DNA of 64,000 bases from Desulfosudis oleivorans (lineage in GTDB: Bacteria; Desulfobacterota; Desulfobacteria; Desulfobacterales; SURF-7), in contig DYJC01000022.1 in the NCBI GenBank assembly GCA_020723305.1, positions 1 to 64,000 on the forward strand, given 5' to 3'. The first letter of the stretch is position 1. Each line of letters starts with the position of its first letter. A model generated the notes under the pieces. That model was not told the DNA's origin. It searched no databases and worked only from the letters and a program-made list of their open reading frames with translations. A program made the position numbers and the translations under genes. Of the stretch, positions 42,756-51,853 are shown piece by piece.

Positions 42756-44315
42756 TCAATAGGTTTCTTTTTCCGGATAGCCTGTAATTTCCCGGATCTC
42801 ACGGTATATGGGTTCGAGTGAATGATAAATCTTCTTATAAACGCGCTCATAAAGATTCCGGTAAATATCCACATAATCCGGTTCCGGTTTAAAAACTTTG
42901 GCATAGGTAACCATTTTTTTAATCGCATCCGGAATCGTTGGATGTATACCAATGCCAACAGACGTGACGATAGCAGCACCCAATCCGGATGTTTCAGAAG
43001 TTTTTCCCCTGACCAGCGGCAGATTGAAAATATTGGCTGAAATCTGGCATATGGAATCGCTTTGAGATGCCCCGCCGGAAACCGCGAGTTTCTCCACCCT
43101 GGTTTTTCCGGCTTTTTCCATTTTTTCAAGACCCTCCAGCAGGCCGAAGGCCAGGCCCTCGATTACGGCACGATATACATGGGCTTTGGTATGAACATCA
43201 CCGAATCCGATCATTGCGCCTTTTGCCACCGGCTCTTTCAGGCCCGGGCTCCAATAGGGCTGCACCATCAATCCCATGGAACCTGCCGGCACCTTATCCA
43301 GCAGGTGATTGAGCATCTCTTCCGGAGAAACGCCCTTCTCTTCCGCCAGAGACACTTCTTTGTGTGCAAACTCATTCTTAAACCAGGTGATCATCCAGTA
43401 GCCTCTCAGGATCTCAACCTCCGGGTTGTAATGGCCTGGGATAGGAGCCGGATAAGGCGGAAGGAATGTAAGGGGTTCAAAATATTTCCGGGTGGTTGTC
43501 TGAACCGTTGCCGTCGTGCCGAAACTCAGACTGGCCATTTTCTGATCCAGAACCCCCATCCCGATGGTTTCACACCCTTTATCCGATCCGCAGGCAATCA
43601 CCGGTATTCCTTCCGGAATGCCGGTTTCAGAAGCGGCTTTTGGGGTAATGCTGCCGATTTTATGACCCGGAGTCACCAGTTCCGGCAGTTTCTCCATAGG
43701 GATGGGAAATAAACGGTTTGGAAGATCGCCCGGTTTTGCCCATTGCATCTTTTTATAATTGAAAGGAATATGGCCTATCTGGGAAGCTACGGAATCCTTG
43801 AACTCTCCTGATAGCCGATGATTCAGGAATCCGGAGACCTGAAGATATTTATGCGTTGTCTTCCAGATATCCGGCTGCTGCTGCATGATCCAGTTGCATT
43901 TACCATCTGTCTGGGTTTTGGCAATCGGTTCATCCATCCCGACAATTTTCAAACCCAATCGAACCACAGGGTTTGGAATAAATACCGGCTTTGCTTTTCG
44001 TTGATCCAGCCAGATGATAACCGGTCTCAATACATTTCCGGCCTTATCCACATTGATCATGCTGGCTCTCTGGGTGGTCACGCCGACGCCTGCGATTTTT
44101 TGAAAAGATATGGGATCCCTTTTTTTCAGGATATGGCAGGCCTCACATACACTCCTCCAGAAAATTTCCGGATCCTGCTCCGCCCATCCGGGCTGCCTGC
44201 TGAAATAAGGGTCATATTTGATCTGCTCTTTATCCAAAAGATCACCTTTCTCTGAAAACATCAAGGCTCTCAGGCTCTGAGTACCGCAATCAATTGACAG
44301 AAGAACTTTTTCCAT
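42756..44315 (-). CDS. FGGY-family carbohydrate kinase
   Basis: A 519-residue FGGY kinase. The N-terminal phosphate loop LSIDCGTQSLRA, the VGVTTQRAS strand, the ACGSDKGCETIG region with the catalytic Asp and the C-terminal VSGGASQSD motif are present. FGGY kinases phosphorylate glycerol, xylulose, ribulose, erythritol and others. The sequence is not clearly glycerol kinase, which usually reads GTTSSR at the first loop, so the substrate could be another polyol or a glycerol derivative. In the operon it lies between a GlpD-like dehydrogenase and an AGPS-like flavoenzyme, favouring a three-carbon or glyceryl substrate. Confidence 0.9.
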   Translation of the reverse strand: MEKVLLSIDCGTQSLRALMFSEKGDLLDKEQIKYDPYFSRQPGWAEQDPEIFWRSVCEACHILKKRDPISFQKIAGVGVTTQRASMINVDKAGNVLRPVIIWLDQRKAKPVFIPNPVVRLGLKIVGMDEPIAKTQTDGKCNWIMQQQPDIWKTTHKYLQVSGFLNHRLSGEFKDSVASQIGHIPFNYKKMQWAKPGDLPNRLFPIPMEKLPELVTPGHKIGSITPKAASETGIPEGIPVIACGSDKGCETIGMGVLDQKMASLSFGTTATVQTTTRKYFEPLTFLPPYPAPIPGHYNPEVEILRGYWMITWFKNEFAHKEVSLAEEKGVSPEEMLNHLLDKVPAGSMGLMVQPYWSPGLKEPVAKGAMIGFGDVHTKAHVYRAVIEGLAFGLLEGLEKMEKAGKTRVEKLAVSGGASQSDSICQISANIFNLPLVRGKTSETSGLGAAIVTSVGIGIHPTIPDAIKKMVTYAKVFKPEPDYVDIYRNLYERVYKKIYHSLEPIYREIREITGYPEKETY

Positions 44316-44361
44316 GATTCACCTCCCTCAAAAATTGATCGTTGCATGATCTGAATGCTTT

Positions 44362-45918
44362 TTATCGCTTTGGAATGCCATGGGCTGATTTCCACAATGT
44401 ACCATAAGCAGTTTTTTCATCACTCCATTTCCGGTCATCCCAGGAGAGTACCGGCTGACAAAGTTTCTCAATACGATCCAGATACTCTTTTCCGCCTTCC
44501 TTCGTCAGAATCCCGATCCGGACCCGCCGGAGCAGAAGATCGGAAAGATGCCTGATTTTTTCATGCTTTGCAGCAAACCTGATTTCCGCCCATATGGTGT
44601 CTGTGCCGGGAATTTTCTCCAGATCTCTTGAATCTAAATCCTTCACAACATCAGCTGCTGATAATCCATACCGGCCATAGAGCCTTCGCCAGATCTCTTT
44701 TGAGATCCTATCCTGTTCAGAAAGATTCACCGGAACTTTTGTAAAAACCGCCTGGGAACGGATGATTCTTATGGATGATGGGAGGAACGGCTTTGCCGCA
44801 TTTAGTGTATCAAAGGCCATTTTGCGAAAAGTTGTCAGCTTTCCTCCGGTTACGGTAACTAGTCCCTTATCAATCCAGATAACACTTTCCCTGGATTCTT
44901 TTGACGGTGAAAGCTTACCCTCGCTTAAAACCGGCCTTACTCCGGCCAGGGTTGACAGGCATTGATTTTCGGATATGGGAAGAGAAGGAAAATGAACCCT
45001 CAAACCTTCCAGGAGATAGGCAAACTCCTCATCACTGATATAAGGTTCATAAGACAGGTCCTGACCATGATCCATATCGGTCGTTCCTACCAGAATACCT
45101 CCCTCCCATGGAGTTGCAAAAATCGGACGATTGTCTTCCGGATGTATGAAGCTGATGGCCCTGGTAATGGGCAAGGCATCTGAAGATAGAATGATATGGC
45201 TTCCCCGCAGCGGTCTGAGGTGAAGTCCTTCTTTTGGTGATGGGTGAAGCTTTTCCGCCCAGGCTCCGGTAGCATTGATGACCGTTCCGGTCTGTACTTC
45301 AACCGATTCACCTGTTTCAAAATCACTCAGGGTGACACCATATACCGAACCTTTGTTATCCCGAAGGATTTCCTTTACCTGTGTATAATTGAGTGCCGTT
45401 CCTCCTGCAAGGACAGCTTCATGAATCAACCGTAATACCAGCCGCACGTCATCCACCTGAGCGTCAAAAAAACTGAATCCTCCGACTAGCTTGTCCTCTC
45501 TGACTCCCGGAACCATCTCGGTAAAGGCTTTGGATTCAAAATAGGTATGCTGCTTTTCGTGGGCCATCAGCCCATATATGGAAAGGCCAAGGCTGAGGGC
45601 CTGTTTGCCGGGGCCATGATCGCTGTAAACCGGAACCAGAATTTCCAGGGGTTCTATCAGACCCGGAGATTCTCTTAATAATCTTTCCCGTTCATGTACA
45701 GATGTCCGGGTCAATAAAAACCGGCCTTCCTTTAAATACCGGAGACCTCCATGAACCATTTTTGAAGACCGGCTGGATGTCCCCCATGAAAAATCATTCT
45801 GTTCAACCAGAAGCACCTTCAATCCGATCCGAACAGCCTCTCGAAATACACCGGCACCTGTAATACCTCCGCCGATCACAACCAAATCCCATTTTTTGTC
45901 TATTTCTGATAGTGTCAT
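44362..45918 (-). CDS. glpD: FAD-dependent glycerol-3-phosphate dehydrogenase (GlpD/GlpA family)
   Basis: A 518-residue flavoprotein. The FAD loop VVIGGGITGAGVFREA and GTSSRSSKMVHGGLRYL immediately after are diagnostic for the GlpD/GlpA family, and GVRPVLSEG and VTGGKLTTFRKMA follow. The enzyme oxidises sn-glycerol-3-phosphate to DHAP at the membrane face and passes electrons to quinone. A longer frame begins at 45954, but AAGGAAG places the start at 45918, whose ATG overlaps the regulator's TGA. It is the second gene of the GntR-controlled operon, with an FGGY kinase next. Confidence 0.92.
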   Translation of the reverse strand: MTLSEIDKKWDLVVIGGGITGAGVFREAVRIGLKVLLVEQNDFSWGTSSRSSKMVHGGLRYLKEGRFLLTRTSVHERERLLRESPGLIEPLEILVPVYSDHGPGKQALSLGLSIYGLMAHEKQHTYFESKAFTEMVPGVREDKLVGGFSFFDAQVDDVRLVLRLIHEAVLAGGTALNYTQVKEILRDNKGSVYGVTLSDFETGESVEVQTGTVINATGAWAEKLHPSPKEGLHLRPLRGSHIILSSDALPITRAISFIHPEDNRPIFATPWEGGILVGTTDMDHGQDLSYEPYISDEEFAYLLEGLRVHFPSLPISENQCLSTLAGVRPVLSEGKLSPSKESRESVIWIDKGLVTVTGGKLTTFRKMAFDTLNAAKPFLPSSIRIIRSQAVFTKVPVNLSEQDRISKEIWRRLYGRYGLSAADVVKDLDSRDLEKIPGTDTIWAEIRFAAKHEKIRHLSDLLLRRVRIGILTKEGGKEYLDRIEKLCQPVLSWDDRKWSDEKTAYGTLWKSAHGIPKR

Positions 45919-46625
45919 TTTTTTTCTTCCTTGATCGATCCCATAGACTGCCATATCCGCAGACTTTCCCTCATGACATTCCGGACGATCTGTTCTGTTT
46001 TTTCTCCACCTTTTTCGATATCTTCTTTGAGAAAAGCATAGTATTGTCCAGAGCTTTTTCTCGCTTTTGACAACCGGAAATAGAGTGTCCCCAATTTCCG
46101 ATAGATATCAGCAAAATCGTTCAGGATTAAAGGATAAATTAAGTTTTTCGAGTATTTGACCATTAAAATCTGAAGTTCCCAATCAAATATTGTGAACGCC
46201 TCCGCATCATCACCAAGCTGATCTGTTTTTTCCAGATGGTCTAAAAAACATTTTGGTGCATGCCGGGCGGATGCTGCTGCACAAGGTGGAAGAAGATGAA
46301 TCCGAAAATCAAGCAGGTTTGGAATAAAGTCAGCTGGAAGAAACTCCGCATATTTTGCCATGGTTGCCAGCATCCCCAATCCACCGTCACTCCAATAATC
46401 GTTTACAACTGTCTGCTTTCCATGCTGAATGTTCAGCCATTTTTCTCTGGCAAGACGTTGCAGTGTTTCTCTCAGTGTAGGCCTTGTTACACCAATCTGC
46501 TCTGCCAGAACCCGTTCGTTAGGCAGTTTCGATCCTGGTGGATAGGTATTGTTCAGTATGGATATCAGCAGCCGGTGTTCAGCAAACTGTTGCAGCTTCA
46601 TGGGCTGCTCGTTTTTTTGTTTCAT
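45915..46625 (-). CDS. GntR/FadR-subfamily transcriptional regulator
   Basis: A 236-residue GntR-type regulator. The winged helix segment PNERVLAEQIGVTRPTLRET (about 35-55) is characteristic, and the all-helical C-terminal domain fits the FadR/FCD group, whose ligands are acyl-CoAs or small organic acids. First gene of the operon; its stop overlaps the dehydrogenase start. An inverted repeat AACTGGTA-N8-TACCAGTT just upstream (46641-46664) is a likely autoregulatory operator and is strikingly like the FadR recognition word ACTGGT. Confidence 0.92.
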   Translation of the reverse strand: MKQKNEQPMKLQQFAEHRLLISILNNTYPPGSKLPNERVLAEQIGVTRPTLRETLQRLAREKWLNIQHGKQTVVNDYWSDGGLGMLATMAKYAEFLPADFIPNLLDFRIHLLPPCAAASARHAPKCFLDHLEKTDQLGDDAEAFTIFDWELQILMVKYSKNLIYPLILNDFADIYRKLGTLYFRLSKARKSSGQYYAFLKEDIEKGGEKTEQIVRNVMRESLRIWQSMGSIKEEKK

Positions 46626-46640
46626 TCAAACGCCTCCCTA

Positions 46641-46664
46641 AACTGGTAAGAGGTCATACCAGTT
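46641..46664. promoter_or_regulatory. Probable GntR/FadR operator
   Basis: A perfect inverted repeat, AACTGGTA (46641-46648) and TACCAGTT (46657-46664), separated by eight bases. It begins 16 bases before the regulator's start codon on the minus strand. The half-site contains ACTGGT, as in the FadR site, though the spacer is longer than in E. coli. Confidence 0.65.
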
Positions 46665-46733
46665 ATCCAACCAAATATCAATATCAAATTTTCATTCCGG
46701 ATCATTGATTTTTTTTCTTTATTTCAAGAGGAG

Positions 46734-46778
46734 ATGCTGATAAGGCTTGATATCGCATTGAACCCACATGGTTTGTAA
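46734..46778 (+). CDS. Possible 14-residue leader peptide before DMT transporter
   Basis: ATG at 46734, behind AAGAGGAG, opens a 14-codon frame (MLIRLDIALNPHGL) that stops at 46778, just before the transporter start at 46786. The transporter itself lacks a good ribosome site, so re-initiation after this leader would explain its translation. No attenuator hairpin is evident, and chance cannot be excluded. Confidence 0.3.
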   Translation: MLIRLDIALNPHGL

Positions 46779-46785
46779 AAATCAG

Positions 46786-47706
46786 ATGAAAAAAACAGTC
46801 TTACCGCCGGTTATTGCACTGATCATCGCAATGATCCTGTGGGCAAGTTCCTTTATCGCACTGAAACTTGCCATTCAGGACTATGATCCCATGGTGGTCA
46901 TCTTCGGCCGAATGATTGTAGCGAGTTTCTTCTTCCTTTTTATTGTACGTCGTTTTGAAAAAACAGAACTCAAGCGTTCGGATCTGAAATGGATAGCCGT
47001 AATGGCCCTTTTGGAGCCGTGCTTATATTTTCTGTTTGAAATGCAGGCCATTCAGAACACAACCGCCTCTCAGGCCGGAATGATTACGGCAATTTTGCCA
47101 CTGCTTGTTGCAATCGGAGCCAGAATTTTTTTAAAAGAGTATCTGAATCGGCAGACGCTTGTTGGATTTGCCGTTTCCATAACCGGGACTGTATGGCTGA
47201 GTTTGAGCAGCAGCCCATCTCAGTTTGCCCCGGACCCTCCGCTTGGAAACTTTTATGAATTTTTGGCTATGGTGTGTGCTACCGGCTACACCCTTATCCT
47301 GAAACGATTAACTGCCTTCTACCCTCCCCTGCTGCTTACGGGTATTCAAGCGATCGCAGGCTCCATATTTTACCTGCCGTTTCTGTTTTTTCCATCAACC
47401 CGTCTTCCCGATGAACTGCATCCGATTCCAGTTTTTGCTATCCTGTATCTTGGAATTTTTATCACCCTTGGGGCTTATGGCTTATATAATTTCGGCGTGA
47501 GTAAAATTTCCGCCGGCAAAGCTTCAGCGTTCGTCAACCTGATACCGGTTTTTGCTGTTGTATTGGGATGGTTGATTCTCAATGAAGCGTTTACATTTCC
47601 CCAATATTTTGCTTCCGGGCTTATCCTTTTTGGAGTATTGATCAGCCAGGCCAATCCAGGATTGAAAAAAAACAAAATTCGCTCAAGAAAACTATCGATA
47701 TTTTGA
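46786..47706 (+). CDS. EamA/DMT superfamily transporter
   Basis: A 306-residue membrane protein with about ten hydrophobic spans in two repeated EamA halves: ALIIAMILWASSFIALKLA in the first and FYEFLAMVCATGYTLILKR starting the second. The ITAILPLLVAIGARIFLKE and VNLIPVFAVVLGWLILNE segments mark the ends of the halves. EamA proteins export metabolites such as amino acids. ATG at 46768 is an alternative start; neither has a strong ribosome site, but a short leader frame with a good one precedes. It converges with the ferredoxin protein gene and overlaps it by 15 bases. Confidence 0.92.
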   Translation: MKKTVLPPVIALIIAMILWASSFIALKLAIQDYDPMVVIFGRMIVASFFFLFIVRRFEKTELKRSDLKWIAVMALLEPCLYFLFEMQAIQNTTASQAGMITAILPLLVAIGARIFLKEYLNRQTLVGFAVSITGTVWLSLSSSPSQFAPDPPLGNFYEFLAMVCATGYTLILKRLTAFYPPLLLTGIQAIAGSIFYLPFLFFPSTRLPDELHPIPVFAILYLGIFITLGAYGLYNFGVSKISAGKASAFVNLIPVFAVVLGWLILNEAFTFPQYFASGLILFGVLISQANPGLKKNKIRSRKLSIF

Positions 47707-48972
47707 TTTGGAAATCAGATATTCAAGATATCGTGATTTCACCTGTTCCTGAACAAGGGCCTGCTTGATCGGCGGCAGGTTTATGATAATTCCCAGAATC
47801 GCTGCCATGATCCGATGACTGAACAATGCCTGATTATCAAAAATAAAATGATGCAACTTTCCCCGCTCAATCGCCATGATCATGGAATTGTGAATTGTAT
47901 TTAATGGTGTGACCACTCGTGTCTTCCTCAGATCCATGGAGATCGATTTCGTCTTACAGTTCCGGGCGCATATTCCGCAACCCAGACATACTTCCGGATG
48001 GATTCGAGCTTTCTTTTTCTTTGTGTCTTCACCTGATGGATCTGATACCAATTCAATTGCATTGATCGGGCAGACCGCTATGCATTGACCACACCCCGTA
48101 CAGGTCTGATTACCAATTCTCGCGATAAAATTGCTGGTATAAATCGGACGGAAAGAAGAAAACCGCTTTGCCGCAAGCATGGCTTCACAGCAGCAACCGC
48201 AGCAGTTACAAATGAAATGAACCTGTTTCCGTATATTTTCGCCAAACTGAACCAGATTGAGATCATAAGCTTTTTGCAACAAATCCAGCCCCTCCGATAC
48301 GCATGTGGCCCTTCCAATATGGTGTTTGATCAGAGAGGCCGCAACACTGTTGAATGTCATGCAGATATCCAGAGGGGCTTTACATGCCTGATTCAGATGA
48401 GCCATCTTATGCCGGCAGTAACAAAGACTCACACTGATATGAGAGGCTTCCTGTATTACAGAACTGGCTTTTTCATAATCCAGTACATAAACCGCATGCT
48501 CATCCGGAATAACCGATTCATTGATAAACACACGACCCAATCTTGCCTGACCTATGGAAAACAGCTCTTTGATAAACATCTCTTCCACATTCAGGTATTG
48601 ATAAAAAAGCTCGGCAAGCGCTTTCTGGTCAATATCCTTCCGTATCCGCATCATGGAAAATTCGAAAAAGCCGGCCATGGGAGGTGGTAATACATAAACC
48701 GCCTCTCCATTTTGATCAATATCCAGCAGTATCCCACGATCCGCCAGTGCGTTCAGAATCTGTTTTGTTGCTCGAAGGCTGATTTTCCATATTCTGGAAG
48801 CAGCCCTGCTCGTAAATGGCTTTATGGGTAATAAAGATACATAACCCGCTTCTTTTTCAGAAAAAAGCATCCTCAGAATTGGATACAGATGTTTTCCAGG
48901 TGGCGCACACTGTGGAAACCGGTTCAGTCTTTTAATCAACCGGGTGTAGTGTAATGAATTTCCATGAGCCAT
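47692..48972 (-). CDS. Winged-helix-like 4Fe-4S dicluster ferredoxin domain protein
   Basis: A 426-residue cytoplasmic protein. The N-terminal about 100 residues (SRAASRIWKISLRATKQILNAL, then a ILLDIDQNGEAVYVLPPP wing) look like a winged helix. Residues about 190-285 contain scattered Cys including YCRHKMAHLNQAC and ICNCCGCCC. Two 4Fe-4S motifs follow, CTGCGQCIAVCP and CLGCGICARNC. The HTH-like and double-cluster combination occurs in anaerobes but its role is unassigned; a redox-linked sensor or an electron-transfer partner are both possible. It starts behind AGAGAGG. The DtxR-type gene lies upstream in the same direction. Confidence 0.82.
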   Translation of the reverse strand: MAHGNSLHYTRLIKRLNRFPQCAPPGKHLYPILRMLFSEKEAGYVSLLPIKPFTSRAASRIWKISLRATKQILNALADRGILLDIDQNGEAVYVLPPPMAGFFEFSMMRIRKDIDQKALAELFYQYLNVEEMFIKELFSIGQARLGRVFINESVIPDEHAVYVLDYEKASSVIQEASHISVSLCYCRHKMAHLNQACKAPLDICMTFNSVAASLIKHHIGRATCVSEGLDLLQKAYDLNLVQFGENIRKQVHFICNCCGCCCEAMLAAKRFSSFRPIYTSNFIARIGNQTCTGCGQCIAVCPINAIELVSDPSGEDTKKKKARIHPEVCLGCGICARNCKTKSISMDLRKTRVVTPLNTIHNSMIMAIERGKLHHFIFDNQALFSHRIMAAILGIIINLPPIKQALVQEQVKSRYLEYLISKSKYR

Positions 48973-49049
48973 GAAGCATTACCTCTCTGTAATTTTCAGA
49001 CAGGAACTGCTGCATCAGAGTGAGGTCAGGAATGGAACGATATGACCTG

Positions 49050-49547
49050 CTATTTTTCATCCGCAGATGAATCCATGCATTTTTTACAGGTTGCCGGATC
49101 CGGGATTTTTTTCCCACATCGTTTCATAAATGCCTGAAGCCGGTTTACACCCAACCGCGGACATTTGTAGATAAAATCGAAAAAGCAAACCAGGCGGTCG
49201 AGCGTCTTCTGATCAACGGCATGTTCCATGCGGCAGGCGGTTGCTTCTGCTTCGGTTTCATCAATCTGTAATATCTTATAGAGGAACTCTTTCAGTATGG
49301 AATGGCGGGAAGAAATTCCCTCTGCTATTTTTTTCCCTTCGGGAGTCAGGGTAACGTAACTGTAAGGTTCATAATTGATCAGTTTTTTCTCTCCGAGACT
49401 CTTTAATGCACTGGTAACCGATCCCCGCTTGACACCGGTTTTTTCTGCGATGTCTTTGGCTCTTGCAACTTTCCGGGTTGTTTCCAGCTCCAGAATCACT
49501 TCAAGATAATCTTCAAGGCTTTCAGACAGTTTTTCACCTTTTTTCAT
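49050..49547 (-). CDS. DtxR/MntR family metal-dependent regulator
   Basis: A 165-residue DtxR-type regulator without an SH3/FeoA domain, like MntR. The winged helix covers about 8-70 (LEDYLEVILELE, RAKDIAEKTGVKRGSVTSALKSL), and the dimerisation/metal domain follows (ACRMEHAVDQKTLDRL). The C-terminus carries CGKKIPDPATCKKCMD, a possible extra metal-binding cysteine cluster. AGAGAGG indicates the ATG at 49547 rather than an upstream one at 49592. It is divergent from feoB, about 263 bases away, and probably represses iron or manganese uptake. Confidence 0.9.
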   Translation of the reverse strand: MKKGEKLSESLEDYLEVILELETTRKVARAKDIAEKTGVKRGSVTSALKSLGEKKLINYEPYSYVTLTPEGKKIAEGISSRHSILKEFLYKILQIDETEAEATACRMEHAVDQKTLDRLVCFFDFIYKCPRLGVNRLQAFMKRCGKKIPDPATCKKCMDSSADEK

Positions 49548-49685
49548 GGTCCCTCTCTGGATTTTTTTAAAAACCCATCTTATCTTATTCATCAGGTTCT
49601 GATTTTCATCTTGCTTGAATTTATTATTGTTTTTTATTAAAAAGTCAAATTAAAAAAGCAAAACCCTTATTTTTTTATAATAACG

Positions 49686-49701
49686 ATACTAAGTAAAGTA
49701 T
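49686..49701. promoter_or_regulatory. Candidate metal-regulator site upstream of feoB
   Basis: ATACT-N6-AGTAT forms a short inverted repeat, directly followed by GTCTAAC, a word similar to half of a DtxR-type box. It lies between divergent DtxR-type and feoB genes. Weak evidence on sequence alone. Confidence 0.3.
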
Positions 49702-49810
49702 GTCTAACTTTTTTTCTTGCCAATTAATAAATTTTATGGGAAGAAAATCAACTGCAAAAACGATTGAAAGTACGGTTTTTTGTTTTCTAGGATAGGAAGG
49801 CACCAAGATT

Positions 49811-51796
49811 ATGGGTAAAAAAACCAACAACAGACCGGACAATGCCTGCGCCAATCCATACACAGGGATTGCTGTTGTCGGCAATATGAATGTTGGAAAA
49901 ACAACCCTGTTCGAAAGAATGTGCAAAAGTAAAAAAGAGAGCTTGAATATTCCCGGAAATACAGTTTCCGTCTCATCGGCGAATATCAAAGGAACAGATT
50001 ATATTGCCTACGATACTCCGGGAATCTACTCTTTATTTTCAACCAATGAGGATGCACAGATTTCAAGGAATATCATTCTTCAGGCCAATGGATACTGTAA
50101 CATACAGGGTGTGATTGTTGTCGCTGATGCAAAAAACATGAAACGCTCACTTGCCATTGCGCTTCAGTATGCTGAATTTGGAATCCCCATGATACTGGAT
50201 GTAAACATGGTCGATGAGGCTGCCTCATTAGGCATTCAGATCGATACCCGGAGTTTATCCACGCTTCTAGGTATCGATGTTGTCAGAACGGTTGCAAGAG
50301 ATGGTATTGGCGTACAGAAATTGATTTCAGGAATCTCTGAGATGAAAATCGCCAACAGCCTGGTCGAATACCCGGACTGGATCAGAGACTATCTTACGGT
50401 GATAGAAGATTTTTTCCAGGCGGAAGAACCCAACTCCAAGATCATCGGAATCTTGCTATTAACCGGAGATCCGGGTGTTGAAAACTATATTGAGAACCGA
50501 TTTGGCTCCGGAATGCTGATGCAGTTAAAAAATTTTGCGGCAGATGCGAACAGGGGGAAAAATATAGATCCCGCTATTTTACTGGCAAATCTGTTTTATA
50601 AAAAAGCAGAACAAATTATGGCTGAAATCCAGACAGATGAGCCTCCCTTAAAAAGCCCGTTCATCGCCGAATTTGGGGACTGGTGCACCAGTTTCAGGAC
50701 AGGTATCCCCATTGCAGTGATCATTCTGTTGATTTCATATCTTTTTATTGGATCATTTGGTGCCACTTTTCTGGTGGACAAGATCAACAACTCCATTTTT
50801 AAAAATATTCTGATTCCTGGAGCTCAAAAGTTGATGTCTCCTATTCCAAATGCTTTCATCAGGGATATGATCATAGATCCGAATTTCGGAATTCTGCCCG
50901 CAGGCGTGTTTCTGGCCCTGGGTCTGGTTTTGCCGGTATTATTCTGCTTTTACATTGCCTTTGGCTTATTGGAAGATTCCGGGTATTTATCAAGGCTGTC
51001 CATACTTCTGGATAAAGTTTTCCAGAAAATGGGTCTGAACGGCAAAGGTGTTATTCCGCTTGTCATGGGATTCTCATGCGTTACCATGGCCATTCTCACA
51101 ACCCGGATGCTGGATACCAATAAAGAGAAAAATATCGCAACTTTTCTTCTGATCCTGGGAATGCCTTGTGCCCCCCTCCTTGCGGTCATGTTTGTTATCC
51201 TGGGGAAAATGCCCATTTCCGCCTCAATCACCGTATTTGGAATCATCTTCACTCAAGTTTTTATTGCCGGTATATTGGCCAATAAAATTTTACCGGGCAG
51301 ACGCTCTCCCCTTTTGATGGTTATACCCAGTATGCGTTTGCCCAAACCAGATCAAATTGTTAAAAGTGCTGCGATAAAAACCTATTTTTTTATGAAAGAA
51401 GCCATACCGGTTTTTATTTTTGCATCTTTTCTTGTTTTTTTATTTGACCGTCTGGGAGGTCTTTCGATGCTGGAATATATCTTCAAGCCAATCACCAGCG
51501 ATTTGATGGGACTTCCGGAAAAAAGTGTTCAGGTTTTTATCAAAACCATTATTCGCAGGGAAAGCGGAGCAACAGAAATTGAGCATTTGAGCCATTCTTA
51601 TACCAATGTACAATTGGTGATCAACCTCCTGGTCATGACATTTCTTTCCCCCTGCATCAATGCAACCATTATTCTGTTTAAAGAACGGGGAACAAAAGCA
51701 GCCATAACAATTCTATCTGCTGTTATGATATATGCGGTTCTGGTTGGAACAGTATTACATTATTTCTGCCGGGCATTTAAAATCACATTTACCTGA
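49811..51796 (+). CDS. feoB: Ferrous iron transport protein B
   Basis: A 661-residue FeoB. The N-terminal G domain has the P-loop GNMNVGKTT (Met in place of the usual Pro), switch region PGNTVS, G3 DTPG and G4 NMVD. The core membrane region starts at about 300, with two Gate motifs (YLSRLSILLDKVFQKMGLNGKGVIPLVMGFSC). The Cys in GFSC is the usual metal-contact position. FeoB imports Fe2+ across the inner membrane under anaerobic conditions. No separate feoA precedes it; the FeoA module is instead carried by the next gene. AGGAAGG precedes the ATG. Confidence 0.95.
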   Translation: MGKKTNNRPDNACANPYTGIAVVGNMNVGKTTLFERMCKSKKESLNIPGNTVSVSSANIKGTDYIAYDTPGIYSLFSTNEDAQISRNIILQANGYCNIQGVIVVADAKNMKRSLAIALQYAEFGIPMILDVNMVDEAASLGIQIDTRSLSTLLGIDVVRTVARDGIGVQKLISGISEMKIANSLVEYPDWIRDYLTVIEDFFQAEEPNSKIIGILLLTGDPGVENYIENRFGSGMLMQLKNFAADANRGKNIDPAILLANLFYKKAEQIMAEIQTDEPPLKSPFIAEFGDWCTSFRTGIPIAVIILLISYLFIGSFGATFLVDKINNSIFKNILIPGAQKLMSPIPNAFIRDMIIDPNFGILPAGVFLALGLVLPVLFCFYIAFGLLEDSGYLSRLSILLDKVFQKMGLNGKGVIPLVMGFSCVTMAILTTRMLDTNKEKNIATFLLILGMPCAPLLAVMFVILGKMPISASITVFGIIFTQVFIAGILANKILPGRRSPLLMVIPSMRLPKPDQIVKSAAIKTYFFMKEAIPVFIFASFLVFLFDRLGGLSMLEYIFKPITSDLMGLPEKSVQVFIKTIIRRESGATEIEHLSHSYTNVQLVINLLVMTFLSPCINATIILFKERGTKAAITILSAVMIYAVLVGTVLHYFCRAFKITFT

Positions 51797-51853
51797 TTAA
51801 AACCCCAGGTGCCCAATAGCGATAATCGCGTTTCAGTAAATAAGGAGATGAAT

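Noticed and set aside
42743-43129. N-terminal extension of the flavoenzyme frame
   Set aside because: It lies inside the kinase gene in another frame; a ribosome site supports the ATG at 42742.
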